Of a DNA stretch of 64,000 nucleotides, positions 35,662 through 44,696 are shown one piece after another. Under the pieces are notes generated by a model. The model searched no databases, was not told the DNA's origin, and saw only the letters and a program-made list of their open reading frames with translations. Source of the stretch: an uncultured Lachnospiraceae bacterium (GTDB lineage Bacteria; Bacillota; Clostridia; Lachnospirales; Lachnospiraceae); the NCBI GenBank assembly GCA_947630125.1, contig CANRGO010000001.1, forward strand, positions 26,246 through 90,245, given 5' to 3'. A program made the translations under genes and the position numbers. The stretch's first letter is position 1, and each line of letters opens with the position of its first letter.

Positions 35662-36072
35662 ATGGCAGTTGTAGAACAGTTACTTTGTTCAGAAAATGAT
35701 GGAACAATTAGTTTTGGAAATCATGTGTTAGAAGAAAAAGCCAAGTTAGAAGACTTTAATCATGGTGGAGATATATATAAAGTAAAGACATTTAAAGCAA
35801 TGACTAAATTGGAAAAAAATGGAATGTTTTTATATGAATCAGTACCTGGAACCAGTGTGAATCATTTTCAGGAAACCGAAAAGGGACTTGAATTTTTTGT
35901 TCAGGGAGATGATGAAGCTCAGATTATTGTTGGTTTAGAGGATAATACAGAATATGAAGTTTTCATCAATGATGAAAGTGTAGGAATTATGAATACAGGT
36001 GTCAGTGGAAAATTAAATGTGAGTGTTGATTTTACAGATGTAAACCGTGTACATATTAAGATTGTGAAATAA
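35662..36072 (+). CDS. Small conserved hypothetical between clpC and radA
   Basis: 136-residue acidic, mostly beta-strand protein without signal peptide or membrane helix (MAVVEQLLCSENDGTISFG ... EVFINDESVGIMNTGVSGKLNVSVDF). Similar proteins at this spot in Lachnospiraceae are often labelled endosialidase, but I see no catalytic motif supporting that name. AGGAGG precedes the ATG. It ends just before a terminator and lies between protein quality control (clpC) and DNA repair (radA) genes. Function unknown. Confidence 0.7.
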   Translation: MAVVEQLLCSENDGTISFGNHVLEEKAKLEDFNHGGDIYKVKTFKAMTKLEKNGMFLYESVPGTSVNHFQETEKGLEFFVQGDDEAQIIVGLEDNTEYEVFINDESVGIMNTGVSGKLNVSVDFTDVNRVHIKIVK

Positions 36073-36083
36073 CATGTATGTTG

Positions 36084-36119
36084 AGACCGGGTGGTGGAAA
36101 ACTCCCCGGTCTATTTTTT
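36084..36119 (+). terminator. Strong terminator immediately before radA
   Basis: AGACCGGG (36084-36091) pairs with CCCGGTCT (36105-36112), then ATTTTTT. It ends the clpC unit only 12 bases before the radA start codon, so reading radA from upstream would require read-through. Confidence 0.8.
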
Positions 36120-36131
36120 AATGGGGGATTT

Positions 36132-37511
36132 ATGGCGAAAGCAAAAACAACAGTATTTTTCTGCCAGGAATGTGGTCATGAATCGGTTAAATGGCTGGGA
36201 CAGTGTCCTGGATGTAAGCAGTGGAATACCTTCGTAGAAGAACCAGTTGTCGGGGGTAAAGGAAATAGTGCACATAAAAAGCACACAACAGGAAGCGACC
36301 ATAATCCGGTTAGCCTTAAGGAAGTAATCATGAGTGACGATGAACGTTGCTCCACAAAAATGATTGAATTAGACCGAGTGCTAGGCGGAGGAATTGTACA
36401 TGGTTCACTGACTCTTGTAGGTGGGGATCCAGGAATCGGAAAGTCTACGCTGTTATTACAGATGTGCAGAAATATTGCAGACTCAGAAGAAAAAATTTTA
36501 TATATTTCAGGAGAAGAATCTTTAAAACAAATTAAAATTCGTGCAGAAAGAATAGGTAAATTCTCAGATTCTCTGTTACTGCTTTGTGAAACCGATCTTG
36601 CTGTAATAGAAGAGGTTATCAAAAAAATAAAACCTAAAGTGGTGATTATTGATTCGATACAAACCATGTTTTCAGAGGATGTTTCTTCTGCGCCAGGAAG
36701 CGTTTCCCAGGTTCGTGAATCCACGGGAATTTTACTTAAGATAGCAAAAGGAAGTGGAGTTTCTATTTTTATTGTGGGCCATGTTACAAAAGAAGGAACC
36801 GTTGCGGGACCTAGGGTTTTGGAACATATGGTTGATACGGTGTTGTATTTTGAAGGGGACAGACATGCTTCCTACCGTATTCTTCGGGCAGTGAAAAATC
36901 GCTTTGGTTCAACCAATGAGATTGGTGTCTTTGAAATGAGAAAAGAAGGACTGGTGGAAGTTTTAAATCCCTCAGAGTATATGTTAAGTGGAAAACCAGA
37001 TGGAGCCAGTGGTTCTGTTGTGGCCTGTTCTATGGAAGGCAGTCGCCCTATTTTACTGGAGATACAGGCATTGGTTAGTCGAACAAACTTTGGATTTCCA
37101 AAAAGACAGGCAACAGGTACGGACTTTAACCGAGTAAACCTGCTGATGGCTGTTTTGGAAAAAAGACTGCAACTTCAAATAGCAGATTGCGATGCCTATG
37201 TAAATATAGCAGGTGGACTTAAAGTGATGGAGCCAGCTTTAGATCTTGGTATCGTATTGGCACTTATTTCAAGCTTTAAAAACAAACCAATTTCAGATCA
37301 TGTTATGGCTTTTGGAGAGATTGGTCTAAGTGGAGAAGTACGAGCAGTCAGTCAGGTAGAACAGCGTGTGTTAGAAGCAAAAAAATTAGGATTTACAACC
37401 TGTATATTACCTCATGCATCGATGGAAAGCCTGAAAAAAATAAAAGAAATTGGAGATATTCAATTAATTGGACTTAAGAGTGTTCAAGATGCATTGAAAT
37501 TCTTATCATAA
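36132..37511 (+). CDS. radA: DNA repair protein RadA
   Basis: RecA-like branch-migration ATPase for recombination repair. An N-terminal C4 zinc finger (CQECGHE, CPGCKQW) precedes the ATPase core with Walker A GGDPGIGKSTLL and the RadA-specific KNRFG motif, and the C-terminal Lon-protease-like domain (about residues 285-459). 459 residues. The ATG is fixed by the conserved beginning MAKAKTTVFFCQECG; GGGGGA is only 3 bases upstream, which is close. The terminator just before it is unusual. Confidence 0.95.
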   Translation: MAKAKTTVFFCQECGHESVKWLGQCPGCKQWNTFVEEPVVGGKGNSAHKKHTTGSDHNPVSLKEVIMSDDERCSTKMIELDRVLGGGIVHGSLTLVGGDPGIGKSTLLLQMCRNIADSEEKILYISGEESLKQIKIRAERIGKFSDSLLLLCETDLAVIEEVIKKIKPKVVIIDSIQTMFSEDVSSAPGSVSQVRESTGILLKIAKGSGVSIFIVGHVTKEGTVAGPRVLEHMVDTVLYFEGDRHASYRILRAVKNRFGSTNEIGVFEMRKEGLVEVLNPSEYMLSGKPDGASGSVVACSMEGSRPILLEIQALVSRTNFGFPKRQATGTDFNRVNLLMAVLEKRLQLQIADCDAYVNIAGGLKVMEPALDLGIVLALISSFKNKPISDHVMAFGEIGLSGEVRAVSQVEQRVLEAKKLGFTTCILPHASMESLKKIKEIGDIQLIGLKSVQDALKFLS

Positions 37512-37525
37512 GAGGAGGAACTATT

Positions 37526-38839
37526 TTGTTAAGTAAGATATTATTTTTGGTGGTCTTAATTGCTCTTAATGCGTATTTTGCAGCATCAGAAATTGCTTTG
37601 ATTTCATTAAATGACAAAAGGATTAAATTGTTAGCCGAGGAAGGGAATAAAAAAGCTAAATTACTTGAACAATTTCTTGGAGAACCCAGCCGATTTTTAG
37701 CAACCATTCAAATTGGAATAACTTTGGCTGGTTTTTTAGCCAGTGCGTTTGCAGCAGAATCCTTTGCAGATCCAATTGTAGAGAATCTTATTGAACTGGG
37801 ACTTACGATACCAGAAACAATTATTCGCTTAATTGTAGTCTTACTTATTACAATTATTCTTTCTTATTTTACACTGGTTCTGGGTGAACTTGTGCCCAAA
37901 CGTATTGCTATGAATAAGGCGGAAAAAATTTCATTTGCTGTAGTGCGCTCACTTATTATTTTGTCAAAAATAACCAGCCCTTTTGTGAAACTACTTACAA
38001 ATTCAACGGATTTTTTTGTAAGACTTTTTGGTGTGGATCCAAATTCCTCAGTTGATGAAGTGACAGAAGAAGAAATTCGTATGATGGTAGATGTGGGTGA
38101 AGAAAAAGGGGCTATTCATGAACATGAAAAAATCATGATCAATAATATCTTTGAGTTTAATAATAAAACTGCTGAAGAGATTATGACCCATCGAACAGAA
38201 ATGGTTGCTTTTCCTATTAATATGGAAATTGAGCAGGTTCTTTCACTTTTGAAAACAGAACAGTATTCCCGTATTCCTGTGTATGAGGAAAGTCTAGATA
38301 ATATCGTTGGAATTTTATATGTGAAAGATTTGCTTCAGTTAATCGGGATTTGTAATCTTTCGGAGTTTCAGTTGGAAAATTTTATCAAAAAACCTATATT
38401 CGTTCCTACCCATAAAAAAATAGATGAACTTTTTCTAAACTTGAAAACAGTAAAAAATCATATGGCTGTTGTAATAGATGAGTATGGTGGAACCGCTGGA
38501 ATCGTAACCATGGAAGACTTGGTAGAAGAAATTGTTGGTAATATTTCTGATGAATATGACGAGGAAGATGAAATTGAAATTAAAAAAATTGAAGAGGATG
38601 TATATGAAATCAATGCTTTGATTTCTCTGAATGATATGAAACAATTTTTTCATATGGACTTTCCCTCAACAGAGTATGAAACTCTCAATGGTTTTTTGAT
38701 TCATCTGTTTGGCTATATACCACCAAAAGACCAAATTAGTGAAATAAACTATGAAAATCTTTATTTTAAAACACTGGTAGTGACAGATAAAAAAATTGAT
38801 AAAGTACTTGTACAAGTACTGCATAATAAAGAAGAATAG
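37526..38839 (+). CDS. CNNM/CorC-family membrane protein with CBS domains
   Basis: 437-residue inner-membrane protein of the HlyC/CorC (hemolysin-like) family. The N-terminal CNNM membrane domain has about four hydrophobic segments (residues 1-150, LNAYFAASEIALISL at the start), followed by a pair of CBS domains (about 200-330, with VIDEYGGTAGIVTMEDLVEE) and a C-terminal CorC_HlyC domain. Relatives move or regulate Mg2+/Co2+; haemolytic activity should not be assumed. Start TTG with GGAGG at 7 bases. It lies 14 bp after radA, and a long hairpin follows its stop. Confidence 0.88.
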   Translation: MLSKILFLVVLIALNAYFAASEIALISLNDKRIKLLAEEGNKKAKLLEQFLGEPSRFLATIQIGITLAGFLASAFAAESFADPIVENLIELGLTIPETIIRLIVVLLITIILSYFTLVLGELVPKRIAMNKAEKISFAVVRSLIILSKITSPFVKLLTNSTDFFVRLFGVDPNSSVDEVTEEEIRMMVDVGEEKGAIHEHEKIMINNIFEFNNKTAEEIMTHRTEMVAFPINMEIEQVLSLLKTEQYSRIPVYEESLDNIVGILYVKDLLQLIGICNLSEFQLENFIKKPIFVPTHKKIDELFLNLKTVKNHMAVVIDEYGGTAGIVTMEDLVEEIVGNISDEYDEEDEIEIKKIEEDVYEINALISLNDMKQFFHMDFPSTEYETLNGFLIHLFGYIPPKDQISEINYENLYFKTLVVTDKKIDKVLVQVLHNKEE

Positions 38840-38841
38840 GG

Positions 38842-38880
38842 AAAAGAAGTTCGTGGATTATTCCATGAGCTTCTTTTGTT
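38842..38880 (+). terminator. Terminator after the CNNM gene
   Basis: A 16-bp stem (38842-38857 with 38862-38877, two T-G pairs) starts AAAAGAAG and ends CTTCTTTT, with a 4-nt loop; the T-run is mostly inside the stem. Confidence 0.7.
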
Positions 38881-38947
38881 TGAATTGCGCTTTGTCAAAT
38901 ATTATGTTAAAATTAACTATATTTTACAGCAATTACGATTAAATTGT

Positions 38948-38963
38948 GTTGTATGTGTACAAC
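38948..38963 (+). promoter_or_regulatory. Palindrome upstream of the chemotaxis receptor gene
   Basis: GTTGTA-TGTG-TACAAC lies 25 bp before the start codon. A weak TTGTCA at 38892-38897 could be a -35, but the -10 is unclear. No sigma-D motility promoter is seen. Confidence 0.3.
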
Positions 38964-38988
38964 TTTTGGCGAAATATGGAGGGGTTCC

Positions 38989-40761
38989 ATGGGAAAGAAA
39001 GAAAAAAAAGGAAATCATAAGACTGTTAATAAGGGTATAAAAGAAAAAAAATCACTTAGCATAGGTGGAAAACTAATCTTACTACTGATTCTTGCAATAG
39101 TGGCTTTGATTTCATTAAGTGTTTTATCGTATAATCAGGTTACAAAGTTACAGTCCTTACAGAACGAAAGTCATGATAGAGCTGTTGAGGCTGAGCGGGT
39201 TTTGAATGTAAAACATGGATTAAATGGCTTATATAGTATCGCCGCGGATGCAATTATCAATGGATATTCAGAGGATTTAAATGCGGAATATACAGCCATT
39301 AGGAAGCAGGTTTCTGCTGAACTTTTATTAGTAGGAGATTCTGTTGATTCATCAGAGGATGTTGGTCTGATTAGTAAAGCCTTAAGTCTTTCTAATTCGT
39401 TTACAAAGATTGTTACGGATGAACTATTTCCTGGTTTAAAATCAAAATCTTTATCAACAAGTGATGTCATAGCACTGGATGGAGAACTTGACCAATTAAA
39501 AGCAGATTATTTTATTGCGGTTGGAAAATTATCTGAGAATCTGGCAAAAGTAAATATGGAAGCAGATGCAGCCTATGAAGAGATAAGTACCCAAGGAGTC
39601 ATAAATGCAATTTTAATCACGGTGGTGGTGTCAATTATTCTAAGTTTGTTAATGCTTTACATAAGAGGAAGCATAACTAAACCATTGAAAAAAGTAACCC
39701 AAATGATTCATAAACAGGCAGAATTAGATTTTCGGGGAAGTAAGGATAAGAGTATTTTAAGATTAAAGAATAAGAATGATGAAATTGGAATGATGATAAA
39801 AGCACTTACAACTATGGAAGAAAATGTAAGAGACTTTGTTCAAAAGACCAATGAGGTAACCAGTCAGGTGGCGAACTCTTCAAAGGAATTATCAAAAGTT
39901 TCCAGCCAGACAGCCTCCACCTCAGAAGAAATATCAAAAACCATTGAGGCAATTGCAGATGGTGCAGGGGAACAGGCTAAGGATACAGAATTATCAGCCG
40001 GAAATGTTCAGGAACTAGGTAAATTATTAGATCAGGATGCTAGTTATCTCGAAGGACTGAATAAAGAAACCAATGAAATTGATCAAAAGAAAAATGATGG
40101 CTTTACCATATTAAAGGAGTTAAATTCTAAAACGGAGTTGAATAATCAGGCTGCTGAGAGAATTTATAATATTATCGTAGAAAATAATGAAAGTGCGGTG
40201 AAAATTGAAACTGCAAGTTCTATGATTCAAAATATTGCTTCACAGACTAATCTATTGGCACTTAATGCAGCAATAGAAGCTGCAAGAGCAGGAGAAGCAG
40301 GTAGAGGATTTTCGGTTGTTGCAGATGAAATTCGAAAACTGGCGGAACAGTCGGATAGTTTTACCAAAGAAATTATGAAGGTTATTGAAGAACTGAAGCA
40401 GAATTCGCAGACAGCAGTGGATCAGGTTGAAGAGGTGAGAGAAATCGTAAAATCTCAAGCTAAGAGTGTTCATCATACGGAGCAGAAGTTTGATCAGATT
40501 GCTCTTTCCATAGAGAAAATCAAACAGATGATTCTAAGTTTGAATCAGTCATCTAAGATTATGAATGAGAACAAGGCAACCATTGATGAATTAATGCAGA
40601 ATTTAGCGGCTATTGCCCAGGAAAATGCAGCAAGTACAGAAGAAGCATCAGCATCCATTCAGGAACAAGCCAATGCAATTAATGAAATTGCAAATGCCAG
40701 CAATCAAATGGAACAGATAGCAGAAGAACTTGCAGAAGTAATTCGCAAATTTACAGTATAA
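38989..40761 (+). CDS. Methyl-accepting chemotaxis protein
   Basis: Transmembrane chemoreceptor, 590 residues. After a Lys-rich N-terminus come a first transmembrane helix (about 27-50), an extracellular helical sensor (about 52-200, four-helix-bundle type), a second helix (about 205-228), a HAMP linker and a long signalling coiled coil with the hairpin tip [18 protein letters not shown] that contacts CheA/CheW. Ligand unknown. The ATG is preceded by GGAGGGG at a good distance; upstream in-frame ATGs lack this. No che or flagellar genes are near. A convergent GGDEF-EAL gene shares its terminator. Confidence 0.92.
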   Translation: MGKKEKKGNHKTVNKGIKEKKSLSIGGKLILLLILAIVALISLSVLSYNQVTKLQSLQNESHDRAVEAERVLNVKHGLNGLYSIAADAIINGYSEDLNAEYTAIRKQVSAELLLVGDSVDSSEDVGLISKALSLSNSFTKIVTDELFPGLKSKSLSTSDVIALDGELDQLKADYFIAVGKLSENLAKVNMEADAAYEEISTQGVINAILITVVVSIILSLLMLYIRGSITKPLKKVTQMIHKQAELDFRGSKDKSILRLKNKNDEIGMMIKALTTMEENVRDFVQKTNEVTSQVANSSKELSKVSSQTASTSEEISKTIEAIADGAGEQAKDTELSAGNVQELGKLLDQDASYLEGLNKETNEIDQKKNDGFTILKELNSKTELNNQAAERIYNIIVENNESAVKIETASSMIQNIASQTNLLALNAAIEAARAGEAGRGFSVVADEIRKLAEQSDSFTKEIMKVIEELKQNSQTAVDQVEEVREIVKSQAKSVHHTEQKFDQIALSIEKIKQMILSLNQSSKIMNENKATIDELMQNLAAIAQENAASTEEASASIQEQANAINEIANASNQMEQIAEELAEVIRKFTV

Positions 40762-40767
40762 AATAAG

Positions 40768-40830
40768 AAAAACCTGTCTTTTACTTTCCCTAGCAGTAAT
40801 ATTAGGGAAGCAAATATGACAGGTTTTTTT
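40768..40830. terminator. Bidirectional terminator
   Basis: AAAAACCTGTC (40768-40778) pairs with GACAGGTTTTT (40818-40828); a second stem (TTTCCCTA with TTAGGGAA) sits inside. A-run and T-run flanks let it serve both convergent genes. Confidence 0.85.
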
Positions 40831-40833
40831 GTG

Positions 40834-43389
40834 CTAGATGGATAGTGAAGATATCCATTGATCCAGGTTTCCAGCTGGAATTGGCTTTGAGTAGAAGTAG
40901 CCTTGAATTTTATCACAGCCATTTTTCTTTAGGTATGCGACCTGATCAGCAGTTTCAACACCCTCTGCAACGATGGTAAGTTTCATTTTATGACCTAAGT
41001 CAATGATGGTATCAGCCAGATTGATTTCAGAATCTGGGTCCGTGATATCATCTATAAATAGCTTGTCTACTTTTAAGGTGGATATCGGTATATTTTTTAA
41101 ATAAGCAAGAGAGGAGTATCCAGTACCAAAATCATCCAAAGCAATGGTTACACCCAGAGCCTGTACAAGCCGTAGTTTTTCTGAGATTAATTCTACGGAC
41201 TCCATAATTACGGATTCTGTTATCTCAATTTCTAACAAATGAGGAGGAAAATCCAGTTCACTTAATACTTCATGAATCATGTTGACAAAATTTTCCTGGA
41301 ACAACTGAATGACAGAGATATTTACGGAAATTTTATACTGCTTTTGTAACCTGGTATTTAACTTTTTAATAAAATGACAGGAATTGCGGAGAGTCCATTC
41401 GCCAAGAGAAATAATAAAACCAGTTTCTTCTGCAATTGTTACAAATTTATAAGGCGAAAGGAAGCCAAGTTCCGGACTGTCCCAGCGAATAAGAGCTTCA
41501 AAACCATCAACTTCACCAGTTTGTGTTATGACCTGTGGCTGATAGTAAATCATAAACTCTCCATTGTTCAGTGCTTTTTGGAAATAACGTTCAATGTTTA
41601 TTCGCTCCAGAATATCATCTTTTATAGTTCCGTTAAAGAAGAGAAAACCATTTTTGCCACTTTTTTTAGCTTTATACATAGCCATATCGGCATTTCTAAG
41701 CAGGGTATCCACAGTTCTGCCATGTTCTGGAAACATACTGATTCCGATGCTTGCTGTTAAGGTTAGGCGATTTCCCTGAATTCGAAAAGGAGCAACAAAG
41801 AGTGAAAGTATATTTTTAGAAAATAACTCAGCCTCTTCTCTGGATTTAAGCTGATGCACAACAAATACAAATTCATCTCCACCTAAGCGGATTAACGTGT
41901 TATTCTGATCGCAAAGTTTTTGAAGCCGTAAGCTGATAACCTGTAGTAATTCATCACCTGTATTATGTCCCAGTGCATCGTTGATGTATTTGAAATTATC
42001 AAGATCAATAAAGTAGAATGCGCTTTCTTCTTTTTGCTGATTTAAATCTGATTGCACTTCCTCATATAAATATAAACGGTTAAAAAGACCGGTCAAACTA
42101 TCATGATGGGCTAATTTAAATAATTTCTGACTGTATTCTTCCAATTGCTGATGCGCTTCTGAAAGTTCTCCATACTGTCTTCGGATTTCATCTTCTGTGG
42201 CTGTTAATTCTTCATAGAGCTGAGACAGTTCTTCATTGTTCTCACCGAGTTTATTTTTTAATCGTCTGATTTTACCAATATAGAACAGTAAAATTAATGT
42301 AAATAGAAGTAATAAGAAGAAAACAAAAAGGACACTTAAAACAAGAGAGCGATAAGTCTTATAAAACGAAAACGGTTCGTTTATGAGCACAGAGTCTTCA
42401 GGAAGATCGTTTATGGTAAAACCATATTTTTCAAGAAGCATATAGTCGAAGGTGTATTGATTGGTTCCCTCTGTAATAATAGGAAGCGAAGATGCCTCTT
42501 GTCCCGAAAGAATTTCAAGTCCTAACATAGCCGCTTGTTTTCCCTGAAGGTAACCGATGGTTAGATAACCACCAAAAATTCCTTTGTTAATTCCAAAATC
42601 GTAGAGATGATAGAGGGGTACCTGTGACACAGCTCCCAGTTCTTCACAGAATTGTTCATGTTCAATATAGTGCCCATCTGCGTCAAAGGAATAGGTAGTG
42701 ATTAAAAAGGTTGCCTCCGGACCAGTACTTTTTACGGTGTCTATAATTTCCTCGGCTGTCATATTGTTCATGGAAATAATATTTAAATTAGGGGCTATCA
42801 CTTTTGCTGCATCGATACAAAGTTTGCCAGTGGAAAGACCACTTTCGCTATTGTCATAGATTAAATAGAGAGTTTTTAAGTCAGGATTTAACATAAGTGC
42901 AAGCTCAATTGTTTTCACAGGTTCAATGACTTCCATAACACCAGTATAGTTGTCAATGGAACTATCAATTTCCATAATGCCTTCTGAATTAATACCAGAA
43001 AAAACAATCGGAGCATCAGAAAGAAAGTCTTTTCTGTAAAGACTGGCGAATTGAAAGGTGATATCGTCTGTGGTAATGATAAGATCGATTTCCTGGTTTA
43101 CATATTTATATTGTAACTGCTGATACGCATGTTCTAAAGTGGTAGAATAAGGATATCGTTTCCAGTCCAGGTATTCGGTGGAAATCGTATAATTGTAACC
43201 ATCCTCCTGAAACGTATCAAGAATTGCCTGGGTTTGATCGTCGGTCCATGTAAATCCTGGCTGATAGGAATTTAATATAAGAATATGTTTGTTATCAAGG
43301 TATTGTGACGCTTCCGTAGGAACATAAGAAAGCATTACAAGAAAGAATAGAAGCATTAGAAACAAGGATACTTTTTGTTGTTTAATCAT
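40834..43389 (-). CDS. Sensor GGDEF-EAL protein (c-di-GMP metabolism)
   Basis: Membrane-bound enzyme of 851 residues that could make and/or break cyclic di-GMP. Order: signal segment (1-28), extracellular ABC-substrate-binding-like sensor (about 35-325, HILILNSYQPGFTWTDDQ), transmembrane helix (about 345-370), coiled coil (375-420), GGDEF (RLGGDEFVFV, intact) and EAL (FEALIRW, EITES, DDFGTGYSSL, AEGVET, all intact). The inhibitory RxxD site before GGDEF is replaced by DQNN, so product feedback is probably lost. Both domains look catalytically capable. One of only two - strand genes here. Its small-molecule ligand is unknown. Confidence 0.9.
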   Translation of the reverse strand: MIKQQKVSLFLMLLFFLVMLSYVPTEASQYLDNKHILILNSYQPGFTWTDDQTQAILDTFQEDGYNYTISTEYLDWKRYPYSTTLEHAYQQLQYKYVNQEIDLIITTDDITFQFASLYRKDFLSDAPIVFSGINSEGIMEIDSSIDNYTGVMEVIEPVKTIELALMLNPDLKTLYLIYDNSESGLSTGKLCIDAAKVIAPNLNIISMNNMTAEEIIDTVKSTGPEATFLITTYSFDADGHYIEHEQFCEELGAVSQVPLYHLYDFGINKGIFGGYLTIGYLQGKQAAMLGLEILSGQEASSLPIITEGTNQYTFDYMLLEKYGFTINDLPEDSVLINEPFSFYKTYRSLVLSVLFVFFLLLLFTLILLFYIGKIRRLKNKLGENNEELSQLYEELTATEDEIRRQYGELSEAHQQLEEYSQKLFKLAHHDSLTGLFNRLYLYEEVQSDLNQQKEESAFYFIDLDNFKYINDALGHNTGDELLQVISLRLQKLCDQNNTLIRLGGDEFVFVVHQLKSREEAELFSKNILSLFVAPFRIQGNRLTLTASIGISMFPEHGRTVDTLLRNADMAMYKAKKSGKNGFLFFNGTIKDDILERINIERYFQKALNNGEFMIYYQPQVITQTGEVDGFEALIRWDSPELGFLSPYKFVTIAEETGFIISLGEWTLRNSCHFIKKLNTRLQKQYKISVNISVIQLFQENFVNMIHEVLSELDFPPHLLEIEITESVIMESVELISEKLRLVQALGVTIALDDFGTGYSSLAYLKNIPISTLKVDKLFIDDITDPDSEINLADTIIDLGHKMKLTIVAEGVETADQVAYLKKNGCDKIQGYFYSKPIPAGNLDQWISSLSI

Positions 43390-43562
43390 AGGTCCCTCAC
43401 TATTTTTCAGATTTTTATTCCCCTTACATGATTGTTAATAATTCCCTTTTTTCTATTTTAACTGATAACTTAGAAAAATAACAGAAATTTTTATAAGCAT
43501 TTTTTTTAAAGACGTTTTATGTTACTATATTGAAAACAGCAAAATATGGAAGGAAAATACAA

Positions 43563-44696
43563 ATGCGCTTTATACATCTGTCGGATTTACATATAGGAAA
43601 GAAAGTTAATGAGTTTTCTATGTTGGAGGACCAGCAATGGGTGTTGACCCATATTCTGGAAATTATAGATCAAAATAAAATTCAGGGAGTATTCATTGCA
43701 GGAGATTTATATGACAAAGCCGTTCCGCCTTCGGATGCGGTGGCTCTAATGGATCATTTTTTAACTAAATTGGTTGAACGCTCCCTCTATGTGTTTATCA
43801 TTGCGGGTAATCATGACTCACAGGAACGTATCAGTTTTGCATCCCAAGTTTTGAAGTCTTCCAAAGTCTTTATTGCAGGTAGTTATAAAGGAACAATAGA
43901 AAAAGTAAAGGTTGAAGATGAATATGGACCTCTTACAATCTCTATGTTACCATTCCTAAGACCCGTACAGATTCGAAAATACTTTCCGGAGTTAGAGATA
44001 GAAACTTATCAGGATGGTATGAAAGCAGTTATTGAACAGGATGAATTCGATTTGATACAGAGAAATATCTTGATGTTGCATCAATTTGTAACTGGAGCCC
44101 AGACCTGCGAATCAGAGGAATTATCGGTGGGTGGAATAGACCAAATCGATGGAAATCTTTTTGATGCTTATGATTATGTGGCACTGGGACATATTCATAA
44201 GCCTCAAAAGATCCTTCGTGAAACCATGCGTTATTGTGGAACGCCCTTAAAATACTCTTTTTCTGAAGCTTCTCATGAAAAAAGTCTGGTAATTGTTGAC
44301 ATTTTAGAAAAGACAAACGTAAAGGTTCAATTAATTCCACTGCAGTGTCTGAGGGATCTAAGAGAAATCAAGGGCACCTATATGGAATTAACGAACCGTT
44401 CTTATTATGAACATACGAATATTATGGACTATTTGCATATAACACTAACGGACGAAGAAGATATACTAGATGCTGTTTCCAGATTGCGGGGAATATATCC
44501 CAATATTATGAAGCTGGATTATGATAATCAAAGGACAAGAAGTGGACAAACCATGGAAGACCTTGCTGCAACGTTAGATAAAACACCCTTTGAATTGTTT
44601 AAAGAATTTTATGTAACACAAAATGGGCAGGAAATGAGTCCTGAACAGGAAGATATTATTTTACAGTTACTGGAGGAAGGAGACCGAATTAAGTGA
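43563..44696 (+). CDS. sbcD: SbcD, nuclease subunit of SbcCD
   Basis: Mre11-like Mn-dependent nuclease that, with SbcC, cuts DNA hairpins and blocked ends. Phosphoesterase motifs: HLSDLHIGK, GDLYDKAVPP, IAGNHDSQER, and ALGHIHKPQ. 377 residues. The start is the ATG at the conserved MRFIHLSDLH; an upstream in-frame start would add 11 unrelated residues. AGGA lies 8 bases upstream. The stop overlaps the GTG of sbcC. The 173-bp gap before it is A/T-rich and divides it from the divergent GGDEF-EAL gene; no clear promoter was found. Confidence 0.95.
   Translation: MRFIHLSDLHIGKKVNEFSMLEDQQWVLTHILEIIDQNKIQGVFIAGDLYDKAVPPSDAVALMDHFLTKLVERSLYVFIIAGNHDSQERISFASQVLKSSKVFIAGSYKGTIEKVKVEDEYGPLTISMLPFLRPVQIRKYFPELEIETYQDGMKAVIEQDEFDLIQRNILMLHQFVTGAQTCESEELSVGGIDQIDGNLFDAYDYVALGHIHKPQKILRETMRYCGTPLKYSFSEASHEKSLVIVDILEKTNVKVQLIPLQCLRDLREIKGTYMELTNRSYYEHTNIMDYLHITLTDEEDILDAVSRLRGIYPNIMKLDYDNQRTRSGQTMEDLAATLDKTPFELFKEFYVTQNGQEMSPEQEDIILQLLEEGDRIK

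Noticed and set aside
35662-36072. Endosialidase
   Set aside because: The label is common for this position, but no glycosidase motif or secretion signal is present.
36176-36724. 182-codon - strand frame opposite radA
   Set aside because: The conserved RadA frame explains the sequence; no start signal.
41374-41760. 128-codon + strand frame opposite the GGDEF-EAL gene
   Set aside because: Antisense to intact GGDEF and EAL motifs.
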